The translations under genes were made by a program, and so were the position numbers. The notes beneath the pieces were generated by a model. It saw only the letters and a list, made by a program, of their open reading frames with translations. It was not told the DNA's origin and did not search any database. This document shows, piece after piece, positions 1 to 6,323 of a DNA stretch of 45,301 nucleotides; the first letter of the stretch is position 1, and every line of letters starts with the position of its first letter. The DNA is from Candidatus Neomicrothrix parvicella RN1 (lineage in GTDB: Bacteria; Actinomycetota; Acidimicrobiia; Acidimicrobiales; VFJN01). The DNA is taken from assembly GCA_945898515.1 (NCBI GenBank), contig CAMDIH010000009.1:1-45301 (forward strand), read 5' to 3'.

Positions 1-813
1 TTCGCTGGGTTCGAGGCCGCAGGCGTGCCCGGCCTGCTCGATCTGCTCTCGGGCATCCGGTAGTGCACGCCCCCAATAAGTGATCTGAGATTGGTGGAAG
101 GCTGCGGCGTTGAGGGCGGTGTTCCGTGTTCCTTCGGTTGCGTTGCGGATGTTGGCTAGGTCAGCGTCGAGGGCGGAGCGGCCTAAAGGGTCTTCCCCGT
201 GTGCCGGTTGGCTGCGTGGCGGCGGGCTGGATGGCTTCGGGGCTTTTTCCGGTTTGGCCGTGAGCATGTCGTAAACCCATTTTGGGAAAGGCGCGGGTAC
301 GGAAATGTCGGTGACGACGGTGTAGGCCTTCCCGTCGGCCCTAACCGAACCGGCACCTACGACAAACCCGCCAGCGTTCCCTTCCCCACCGGCACGAACG
401 TCGATACCGTCAGCGAGTTTCGACGCCGAGTTGCCGACCGGCTCCCAGTCGTCAGGGAGCGTGAAATAGTGGTGGCGACCACCGGAGGGGGTTTCGACGG
501 TGTACGTGGGTGGCGTGTCGTGCTCGGCGGTGAGTTCGGCCCAACGCTTCACGCCGTCCTTGCCTTCGCCTACGTCGAGGTCGATAACAACGAGGCCGGA
601 CGGCCCGCAGGCTATGCCGATGTTGTAGCGGGGGTTCTCGGTCCACCACCGCCGGACCTGCTCGAGGTCGTTGGTGGCTGCGCTCCCCCACTTCACGGCT
701 GGGTCTTTGGTGCCGGGCCAACAGGGAAAAATCGACCAGCCGTTACCGGCGGCGGCTAACGCATCATCGAGGAGTGAAGGGTCACCTTCGGAGCATTGTT
801 GGTCTGTGCCCAT
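1..813 (-). CDS. Prim-Pol (bifunctional DNA primase/polymerase N-terminal domain), partial
   Basis: The reading frame is open from an ATG at 813 to the window edge (271 codons), so the C-terminus is missing. It matches the archaeo-eukaryotic primase type domain of plasmid and phage replication proteins. Visible motifs are the metal-binding VVIDLDVG (D78, D80), the nucleotide-binding GGRHHYF (H114, H115) and GIDVRAGG (D138). The early segment WSIFPCWPGTKDP is also typical of the family. After about residue 185 there is a Pro-rich linker and then a helical region. The ATG lies 8 bases after the stop of the excisionase gene, so the two are probably co-transcribed. The likely role is replication of the excised element. 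A helicase domain may follow beyond the edge, but that cannot be seen. Confidence 0.8.
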   Translation of the reverse strand, partial: MGTDQQCSEGDPSLLDDALAAAGNGWSIFPCWPGTKDPAVKWGSAATNDLEQVRRWWTENPRYNIGIACGPSGLVVIDLDVGEGKDGVKRWAELTAEHDTPPTYTVETPSGGRHHYFTLPDDWEPVGNSASKLADGIDVRAGGEGNAGGFVVGAGSVRADGKAYTVVTDISVPAPFPKWVYDMLTAKPEKAPKPSSPPPRSQPAHGEDPLGRSALDADLANIRNATEGTRNTALNAAAFHQSQITYWGRALPDAREQIEQAGHACGLEPSE

Positions 814-821
814 GGTGATGG

Positions 822-1028
822 TCACCCCGCACCGTCGGGGCCTTGCAGGTGATCGAGGAGGGCCTCGATTGCGGCGGGACGAATCAGGCGGCGACGGTCG
901 AGCTTCAGTGACGGCAGCGTGCCGTCAGCGATCAACTCGCAACATTTTGCCCGGGAGATACCGAGGGCCTGGGCGGCCTCTGCGGGTGAGTACGCCAGTC
1001 TTTCGACGACGTTTTTGGTGGTTGCCAA
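822..1028 (-). CDS. Excisionase-family helix-turn-helix protein
   Basis: This 68-residue protein is one MerR/Xis-like winged helix-turn-helix: YSPAEAAQALGISRAKCCEL (residues 13-32) is the recognition helix pair and PSLKLDRRRLIRPAAI (39-54) is the wing. Proteins of this type direct excision of integrated elements or act as small repressors. I place the start at TTG (1028) because AAAGGA lies six bases upstream and no ATG or GTG fits; the frame is open further upstream but that sequence looks non-coding. The ribosome-binding site lies inside a stem-loop (1030-1050). The Prim-Pol gene follows after 8 bases. Choosing between excisionase and regulator is not possible from sequence alone. Confidence 0.65.
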   Translation of the reverse strand: MATTKNVVERLAYSPAEAAQALGISRAKCCELIADGTLPSLKLDRRRLIRPAAIEALLDHLQGPDGAG

Positions 1029-1029
1029 G

Positions 1030-1050
1030 GGGAATCCTTTCGGGATTCCC
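1030..1050 (-). promoter_or_regulatory. Stem-loop covering the excisionase ribosome-binding site
   Basis: Two 8-base arms (GGGAATCC at 1050-1043 and GGATTCCC at 1037-1030, minus strand) pair perfectly around a 5-base loop CGAAA. The Shine-Dalgarno-like AAAGGA is split between loop and 3' arm, and the TTG start begins one base after the stem. The fold would hide the ribosome-binding site. That this regulates excision is inference. Confidence 0.5.
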
Positions 1051-1108
1051 GGTGACCACCTCCGGAGTTGTGCACACCGTGCGTCGGTCGGAACTACTCC
1101 AGTGGACG

Positions 1109-1211
1109 GTAGCAGGTTTTGGTGTGTGTAGGTGGTCAATCGCTGGGGATGGTCGAGGCACACCTCACCAGCCGGGCCTGGGATCAATCCCGTAGCAACC
1201 CGGTAGCAACC
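1109..1211. repeat. Repeated GTAGCA motifs between excisionase and tRNA-Pro
   Basis: GGTAGCA occurs at 1109-1115, and GTAGCAACC occurs twice in tandem at 1192-1200 and 1203-1211 with an 11-base period, about one helical turn. An inverted pair GACCACCT (1054-1061) and AGGTGGTC (1130-1137) lies in the same gap. Repeats at this place, between an excisionase gene and a tRNA attachment site, resemble integrase or excisionase arm-binding sites. That role is inferred. Confidence 0.35.
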
Positions 1212-1223
1212 TGGGGTCGGGAT

Positions 1224-1261
1224 GCAGGAGGGGCCACCCTCTCGGATGGCCCCTGACCTGC
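1224..1261 (-). terminator. Hairpin downstream of tRNA-Pro
   Basis: AGGGGCCA (1229-1236) pairs with TGGCCCCT (1247-1254), and an outer GCAGG (1224-1228) pairs with CCTGC (1257-1261). It begins about 11 bases after the tRNA 3' end. There is no T tract, so it may be a processing or termination structure for the tRNA transcript, or part of the attachment region. Confidence 0.35.
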
Positions 1262-1271
1262 TCTTTCCCGG

Positions 1272-1346
1272 TCGGGCCGAGAGGATTCGAACCTCCGACC
1301 TCTTGACCCCCAGTCAAGCGCGCTAACCAAACTGCGCCACGGCCCG
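1272..1346 (-). tRNA. tRNA-Pro (anticodon GGG)
   Basis: A complete cloverleaf is readable on the minus strand. The acceptor stem is CGGGCCG/CGGCCCG with the C1-G72 pair typical of bacterial tRNA-Pro and discriminator A. The D arm is GCGC...GCGC. The anticodon stem CTTGA/TCAAG encloses loop CTGGGGG, giving anticodon GGG. The T arm contains TTCGAAT. CCA is not encoded; the acceptor is followed by CCG. The 3' half is the probable integration site of the element on its 3' side. Confidence 0.95.
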
Positions 1347-1385
1347 GGAAGGGAAGAGGGAACCTACCAGACGGCAGAAAATAGA

Positions 1386-1616
1386 TCAGATGCTGTGCAC
1401 GGCCCAGGCCATGGCCTGCAACAAACGGTAACCCAGGTAGACCACCGTGACAGCGATCAAGAGTTTGAAATGCCACGGTGCCCCTTCGTGCCCGAAGCGG
1501 GAAAGTTTTGCCGGCTCGGGGACCTCAGCCACCTGATGACCGCAGGTGGGGCAGCACCCCTGCTCGCTCAAGCTGTTGGGATTGTAGAAACGGTCGCATG
1601 GCACACAGTGGGGCAC
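1386..1616 (-). CDS. Small zinc-ribbon membrane protein
   Basis: This 76-residue protein has two Cys pairs, C4-x2-C7 and C22-x2-C25 (CVPCDRF and CPTCGH), which should form an N-terminal zinc ribbon. A charged linker follows, then one hydrophobic helix at about 50-72 that would anchor it in the membrane. The start is GTG at 1616 with AGGAG ten bases upstream; an ATG seven bases earlier is in another frame. It lies 68 bases after the carboxylase gene, in the same direction, and just before the tRNA-Pro gene. I do not recognise a named family and no function can be given. The Cys spacing and membrane segment make it a credible gene despite its size. Confidence 0.7.
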   Translation of the reverse strand: MPHCVPCDRFYNPNSLSEQGCCPTCGHQVAEVPEPAKLSRFGHEGAPWHFKLLIAVTVVYLGYRLLQAMAWAVHSI

Positions 1617-1684
1617 GGGCCATCCTCTCCTGGGGAGATCAAGCCTTGCGCATCACGAGCGGTGCCATCAACCCAGTGTGGCCC

Positions 1685-3205
1685 TCACACCGGGGGCACG
1701 CCGTGCCGGCGGTCTGAGAAATGCCGGTCCTTGCCCGACGCCATACGCAGCCGACGGATCAACTCGCCCCGCAGATCAGGAAAGTCGATGACAGCATCGA
1801 TGACCAGTTCCGAGACCAAGCGATAGAGATCTACGTCCTGCTCATAGGCGAGACGCTGCTCGGCGACGAAGGCATCCCGCTCGGCGGGGTCGGTTATGGC
1901 GGCGATCTTGTTGGCAAACACAGCGTTGACGGCCGCCTCCGGACCCATCACGGCAATCTTGGCGGTGGGCAGCGCAATGGTGGCGGTGGGCTCGAAGGCC
2001 GGACCACTCATCGCATAGAGACCCGCTCCGTAGGCCTTGCGCACCACGACCGACACCTTGGGGACCGTGGCCTCGCTTACGGCGGTCACCATTTTCGCCC
2101 CGTGGCGGATGATTCCTTGGCGCTCTACCTGGGTACCGATCATGAATCCGGGCACGTCGGCCAGAAAGACCAGCGGCACATTGAACGCGTCGCACCACCA
2201 GATGAAGCGGGCCGCCTTATCGGCCGAGTCCACGAAGAGAGCGCCCCCGAGAGCCAGGGGGTTGTTGGCCACGATCCCCACCGGCGAACCATCAAGGCGA
2301 CCCAGCCCCACGATCAGTTCCGGGGCGAAGAGGGGCTTCACCTCGAAGAAACTGTCGGCATCCACTATCGAATCGATGATGGTGTGCATGTCGTAACCCT
2401 GCGTGTCCACGGCGGGAATCATCGACGCGCTCAAGACCTGTTTCGGCGGGGCGGCGGTGTAGGTCGGGGGCGGCTCTCTCCAAGTGCTTGGGAGGTAGGA
2501 GAACACGGCGTGTGCCTGATTGATGGCGTCAGCGTCGTCCTCGGCGAGGTTGTCGCCGCACCCCGACACGGTGGCGTGCATGTGGGCACCCCCCATCTCC
2601 TCCAGGGTGGCCTGCTCCCCCACCACCATCTCGGCCATCCGTGGAGAGCCCAGGTACATCGAGGCGTTTCCCTCCACCATGATCACGATGTCGCAGAAGG
2701 CCGGGATGTACGCACCACCGGCGGCACTGGGACCAAACAAACAGCAGATCTGGGGCACCTTTCCGGAGAGTTTGACCTGGTTGTAGAAGATCCGCCCCGC
2801 CCCGCGGCGCCCCGGAAATAACTCCACCTGGTCGGTGATGCGGGCGCCGGCGGAATCAACCAGCCAGAAGACCGGAACCTCATGGCGAAGGGCGTACTCG
2901 GTGAGGCGCACGATCTTTTCCACGGTGCGTGCTCCCCAGGATCCGGCCTTCACCGTGGGGTCATTGGCCACGACGCAAACGCTGCGCCCATCGACCGTGC
3001 CCACGCCGGTCACCACGCCATCGGCGGGGAGGTCCTCGGCCATGGTGTTGGCCAGTAAGGCATCCTCAACGAAAGACCCGGCATCGAGCAGCAGGTCGAT
3101 TCGCTCCCGCACGAACAACTTGGACTGACGGGCCAACTTGTCCGCCTCTTTGTGGAGGTTGCCCCGCAGGGCACGCCCGGTACGTCGGGAGAGTTCGGGA
3201 TCCAT
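1685..3205 (-). CDS. Acyl-CoA carboxylase, beta (carboxyltransferase) subunit
   Basis: The 506-residue product has the length and domain plan of biotin-dependent acyl-CoA carboxylase carboxyltransferase subunits, with N- and C-terminal crotonase-fold halves. The N half carries LVDSAGARI (115-123) and the oxyanion-hole segment GPSAAGGAYIPAF (158-170). The C half carries VFLADVPGFMIGTQVE and the Gly-rich KAYGAGLYAMSG. Such subunits carboxylate propionyl-, methylcrotonyl- or long-chain acyl-CoA with a partner biotin carboxylase/BCCP alpha subunit, which is not in this window. The SVSGCGD-like stretch (TVSGCGDNL) recalls mycobacterial AccD4-type subunits, but I would not assign the substrate. It starts four bases after the SpoIIE-type phosphatase gene, so the two form an operon. 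Confidence 0.9.
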   Translation of the reverse strand: MDPELSRRTGRALRGNLHKEADKLARQSKLFVRERIDLLLDAGSFVEDALLANTMAEDLPADGVVTGVGTVDGRSVCVVANDPTVKAGSWGARTVEKIVRLTEYALRHEVPVFWLVDSAGARITDQVELFPGRRGAGRIFYNQVKLSGKVPQICCLFGPSAAGGAYIPAFCDIVIMVEGNASMYLGSPRMAEMVVGEQATLEEMGGAHMHATVSGCGDNLAEDDADAINQAHAVFSYLPSTWREPPPTYTAAPPKQVLSASMIPAVDTQGYDMHTIIDSIVDADSFFEVKPLFAPELIVGLGRLDGSPVGIVANNPLALGGALFVDSADKAARFIWWCDAFNVPLVFLADVPGFMIGTQVERQGIIRHGAKMVTAVSEATVPKVSVVVRKAYGAGLYAMSGPAFEPTATIALPTAKIAVMGPEAAVNAVFANKIAAITDPAERDAFVAEQRLAYEQDVDLYRLVSELVIDAVIDFPDLRGELIRRLRMASGKDRHFSDRRHGVPPV

Positions 3206-3209
3206 TCCC

Positions 3210-4289
3210 CTACCCCCGCCGGATGGCCACGATGGCCACGTCGTCGGTCATGGGTTCGGTGGCAAAATCCCGGGCGGCTTCGAGCAGCGTCTTACACAAC
3301 GCCTCGGGAGGCACCCCGGGATCGCGACGGATCATGTTGGCCACCCGTTCTTCTCCAAAGAGTTCCTCCCCGGCGCGAGCCTCGGCCAAGCCGTCGGTGT
3401 AGAGCAGAAGAAGGTCGCCCTCTTCGAGGGGGATCTCCCGACTTGCGTACTCCCCGTCGGGGTCGAGCATCAGCAAGGGTCCCGTCGCCCGGAGCGCTCG
3501 CACCTCCCGGTCGTGCCACAGCCAGGCCGCCGGGTGGCCGGCGGAGGCCACGCGTAAGGTCGAGGCTGCGGTATCGAATACGACGACACAGATCGAAATG
3601 AACTCCTCGACCCGTTCAAGCGAGGACATTTGGCGGTTGAGTTCCTCGAGCGCCTGGGCGGGGTCGCGGTACTGCTGCAGGAAGACCCGCAAGAGATACT
3701 TGGCCTGGAACGCCGTGATGGATGGTTCGATGCCATGCCCGGTGACATCGCCAATCACTGCCGCGATGCGGGTGGGGGCCAGGCGGAACACGTCGTAGAA
3801 GTCGCCGGCCATCAGGCCCGTGCCGGGCTGGTACAACCGACCCAATTCGAATCCCTCGAACTGCGGTAGTTCTTCGGGGGCGAGGCGGGCTGCCCATCGC
3901 CGCGGTGCCAACTCCTCCTGGGAGAGCACCTCCTCGGCCCGTCGGCCGATCAGATCACGATCCTCCGCAAGGCGAGCATCCCGACGGAAGTATCGGCTCA
4001 AGGCCACCGTGGCCCCCACGGGCACCAGAACGAGGAGGAAGGCTCGCCCGTCGACGGACTGGCTCCAGATCGCCGTGATGGCGGCGGCGAGGAACACCGC
4101 TAGGTAGCAGGCGACTGCGTGCAATTCTCGTTGGTAGGCCGAGCGAGCCAAGACGGTGGCATCCGCCGCCGGCCCGGAATCGGCCTCGATCCGGCGCCAC
4201 ACGATCCGCATCCGTCGCGCCGACCGATACCACAGGCCAGACGCCCCGAGAGCAGCCACCGCCACGACGGTCAAACTAGAGACGAACAC
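3210..4289 (-). CDS. Membrane-anchored SpoIIE-type PP2C phosphatase
   Basis: This 359-residue protein starts with a hydrophobic segment (about 3-21) and two more at about 58-92, so it is membrane bound. The C-terminal part (about 145-357) is a PP2C-like SpoIIE/RsbU phosphatase: MAGDFYDVF and GDVTGHGIEPS carry the metal-binding Asp residues, and YTDGLAEARA and MTDDVAIVAI are the later acidic motifs. Such enzymes usually dephosphorylate anti-sigma-factor antagonists. No anti-sigma or antagonist gene is adjacent, so the target is unknown. The start is GTG at 4289; TAGCCT at 4296-4301 ends six bases before it, which suggests a leaderless mRNA. The carboxylase gene follows after four bases. Confidence 0.88.
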   Translation of the reverse strand: MFVSSLTVVAVAALGASGLWYRSARRMRIVWRRIEADSGPAADATVLARSAYQRELHAVACYLAVFLAAAITAIWSQSVDGRAFLLVLVPVGATVALSRYFRRDARLAEDRDLIGRRAEEVLSQEELAPRRWAARLAPEELPQFEGFELGRLYQPGTGLMAGDFYDVFRLAPTRIAAVIGDVTGHGIEPSITAFQAKYLLRVFLQQYRDPAQALEELNRQMSSLERVEEFISICVVVFDTAASTLRVASAGHPAAWLWHDREVRALRATGPLLMLDPDGEYASREIPLEEGDLLLLYTDGLAEARAGEELFGEERVANMIRRDPGVPPEALCKTLLEAARDFATEPMTDDVAIVAIRRG

Positions 4290-4295
4290 GGGCGC

Positions 4296-4301
4296 AGGCT
4301 A
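4296..4301 (-). promoter_or_regulatory. -10 hexamer TAGCCT for the SpoIIE-type phosphatase
   Basis: TAGCCT ends six bases before the GTG start, so transcription should begin at or next to the start codon. There is no clear -35 element. It is one of a set of similar sites in this window. Confidence 0.5.
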
Positions 4302-4336
4302 CCGGGCCTCGGATCGGCGTGACCGATGTGAGGTAC

Positions 4337-5083
4337 TCATGCCCGCCCGGGTGCAGGGGTGCGCTCGCCCGTCCAGTTGCTCACATCTACCCCGAGCTGC
4401 TTCATCCCGTAGATGACCGCTTTTGGGTTGATGGTGGCGGGCGCCCAGTCGTATTGCCACATTCGCTCGTCACCGGTGGCCTTCACGAACATGGCGGTCT
4501 GCTCGATCGTCAGCAGCACCCCGCGGCGGCTAGTGGTGCGTTCGTAACGCTCGGCATGTTCGGCACTCAGGACAAAATTCATGGAATCGCACTGGTGCAC
4601 GATGTCGTTGTTGTTCCAGTCCCAGGGGGTGGAACTGATGTGAACCAGGGCGGTGTCAACCGGGGTGACGATGCCGTCTTGCGCCTGTAGTTCCACCGGC
4701 TCCAGGCAGCAGGCACAATAACTTTTCAGCGTGAGGGTCATGCCGGCAAAGGGGGGCATCTTTGAGATCGCCACCGATTCGAGGGCACAACCGGCATAGG
4801 AATGGAACGCTCCTGCGATCCACACCTCTACCTGGCTGGGGAAACTGGAAAACGGTTGGAACTTCAGCAGGTTGCAGTTCAGCGAATCCTGATCCACCAC
4901 ACAGATGATCCCGAGTTGGAGTTCTTTGTAGGCCTGCACGATCTCCCGGCGGTCCAATCCGGTGGCCTCATGCACGACCCGTAGGTTCGGGCCGCGACCC
5001 TGGCTGCACCAGTGGTCATACACAAATTGTCGCAACTGCTTGGCAGGAGCGGAGAATTCGAAGGACGGAACGTTCTGCGGCAT
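4337..5083 (-). CDS. Alkylmercury lyase (MerB)-like protein
   Basis: The 248-residue product resembles MerB. An N-terminal helical DNA-binding-like part (about 12-62, with TGLDRREIVQAYKEL) is followed by the core: YAGCALESVAIS, LTLKSYCACCLEPVEL and DIVHQCDSMNF. MerB uses C96, D99 and C159 to break carbon-mercury bonds. The matching residues here look like C99, E102 and C165, so Asp is replaced by Glu. Extra cysteines (C123, C125, C126) sit in the strand where MerB usually has one. No other mer gene is near, so a true organomercurial role is uncertain; it may be a family member with another substrate. The start is ATG 5083, with CAGACT seven bases upstream. Longer starts would overlap the divergent gene. 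Confidence 0.7.
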   Translation of the reverse strand: MPQNVPSFEFSAPAKQLRQFVYDHWCSQGRGPNLRVVHEATGLDRREIVQAYKELQLGIICVVDQDSLNCNLLKFQPFSSFPSQVEVWIAGAFHSYAGCALESVAISKMPPFAGMTLTLKSYCACCLEPVELQAQDGIVTPVDTALVHISSTPWDWNNNDIVHQCDSMNFVLSAEHAERYERTTSRRGVLLTIEQTAMFVKATGDERMWQYDWAPATINPKAVIYGMKQLGVDVSNWTGERTPAPGRA

Positions 5084-5113
5084 GGCGGGGAGTCTGACAC
5101 ACGCCCTGATCAC

Positions 5114-5119
5114 TACTGT
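5114..5119 (+). promoter_or_regulatory. -10 hexamer TACTGT for the class V aminotransferase
   Basis: TACTGT ends seven bases before the ATG at 5127. The divergent MerB-like gene has CAGACT (5091-5096, read on the minus strand) seven bases before its start, so both promoters fit into the 43-base gap only if both mRNAs are leaderless. Confidence 0.4.
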
Positions 5120-5126
5120 GGTGGAC

Positions 5127-6323
5127 ATGACCCCGCTGGAGGTGGCTGAGGCCCGCGCTCTCACGCCCGGGTGCGCGGAGGTCTTGCATCTGAACCACGC
5201 CGGTGCTTCCCTCATGCCGCAACCGGTTCTCGATGCCGTCATTGGCCATCTGCAACGGGAGGGGCGCACCGGTGGTTACGAGGCGGCCAGCGAGGCGGCC
5301 CTCAGCCTCGGGCACACCTACGAGGCGGTGGCGTCTCTCCTGGGATGTGCCCCCACGGAAGTGGCCCTCACCGAGTCGGCCACCCGGGCCTGGGACGCCG
5401 CCGTGTACTCCCTGCCGATTGCCCCATCGCAGCGGGTCCTGATGAGCCGGGCCGAGTACGCATCCAACGCCATCGCCCTCCTGCAACTCTGCCAACGCAG
5501 CGGAGCGGAGATCGTGCTGGTGGAAAACGACGAGCACGGCCAGATCGATCTTGCCGCTCTCGCGGAGGCCCTCGCCCATCACGATGTGGCGCTGGTTTCC
5601 CTCGTTCATGTGCCCACCCAAAGTGGGCTCGTGAATCCGGCGGCCGCAGTAGGGCAACTCTGCCAGGACGCCGGAGTCACCTTCGTCCTGGATGCGTGTC
5701 AGTCGGTTGGGCAACTTCCCCTCGACGTAACCCAATTGGGCTGTGATGTGCTCACCGGCACCGGGCGGAAGTTCCTACGCGGGCCGCGTGGGACCGGGTT
5801 TCTCTATATGCGACAAGCGCTCCTGGAACAGGTCGAACCGGTCATGCTCGATGCGCACGCCGCTGAGTGGATCGCCCCTGATCGCTTCACCGTGCGGGCC
5901 GACGCGCGGCGCTTTGAGAACTGGGAGAGCAACGTGGCGGGCCGTATCGGCCTGGGTGTAGCCATCGACCATGCCCTGGGCTGGGGGGTAGCGAACATCG
6001 CGGCCCGTACCGAGTGGTTGGCGGCCGGCCTGCGGTCCCGCTTGGCGGAGATCCCCGGCGTCACCGGCCACGATCGAGGTGAACACCTGTGCGCCATCAC
6101 CACCTTCAGCGTTGCCGACATCGACCCGACGGTCATCCAGCGCCGCCTCCGGGCCGAGGCCATCAACGTGTCGGTGGGCACCGCCAATTTCGCCCGACTT
6201 GACCTGCCGCCCCGGGGAATTGATTCGGTAGTGCGCGCTTCGGTGCACTACATAACGACGGAAGACGAACTGGACCGTTTCGCTGAGAGCATCAGGACGA
6301 TCGTTTCCTCACCCGCATCTTGA
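5127..6323 (+). CDS. PLP-dependent class V aminotransferase / cysteine desulfurase-like enzyme
   Basis: The product is 398 residues, normal for class V (isopenicillin N epimerase, cysteine desulfurase, EgtE) enzymes. LHLNHAGASLMP (20-31) is the N-terminal substrate region. FVLDACQSVGQLPLD (186-200) provides the Asp that contacts the PLP ring nitrogen (D189). LTGTGRKFLRGPRGTGFLYM (209-228) contains the probable Schiff-base lysine K215. The early GGYEAASEAA and the RKFLRGPRG region recall hercynylcysteine sulfoxide lyase EgtE, but no other ergothioneine gene is nearby, so the reaction is open. The ATG at 5127 is favoured over earlier in-frame codons because they would run into the divergent gene. 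Its last 32 bases overlap the 3' end of der on the other strand. Confidence 0.82.
   Translation: MTPLEVAEARALTPGCAEVLHLNHAGASLMPQPVLDAVIGHLQREGRTGGYEAASEAALSLGHTYEAVASLLGCAPTEVALTESATRAWDAAVYSLPIAPSQRVLMSRAEYASNAIALLQLCQRSGAEIVLVENDEHGQIDLAALAEALAHHDVALVSLVHVPTQSGLVNPAAAVGQLCQDAGVTFVLDACQSVGQLPLDVTQLGCDVLTGTGRKFLRGPRGTGFLYMRQALLEQVEPVMLDAHAAEWIAPDRFTVRADARRFENWESNVAGRIGLGVAIDHALGWGVANIAARTEWLAAGLRSRLAEIPGVTGHDRGEHLCAITTFSVADIDPTVIQRRLRAEAINVSVGTANFARLDLPPRGIDSVVRASVHYITTEDELDRFAESIRTIVSSPAS

Larger units (their letters stand above)
1..1346 (-). mobile_element. End of an integrative element inserted at tRNA-Pro (partial)
   Basis: A Prim-Pol replication gene and an excisionase-type gene lie directly on the 3' side of a tRNA-Pro(GGG) gene, all on the minus strand. 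This is the usual layout of actinobacterial integrative elements or prophage-like plasmids that recombine into a tRNA 3' end; pSAM2 of Streptomyces is a known tRNA-Pro example. The region between the excisionase and the tRNA (1029-1271) has no gene but holds repeats and hairpins. The integrase, the rest of the element and the second attachment site are outside the window, so the boundary and the att core (expected in the tRNA 3' half, about 1272-1315) are inferred. Confidence 0.55.

Noticed and set aside
199-759. Plus-strand ORF of 186 codons at the left end
   Set aside because: It is antisense to the Prim-Pol frame, which has catalytic motifs in order; this one has none.
1721-2821. Long plus-strand ORF of 366 codons
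   Set aside because: It is antisense to the carboxylase gene, whose motifs are unambiguous, and its own translation has no recognisable domain.
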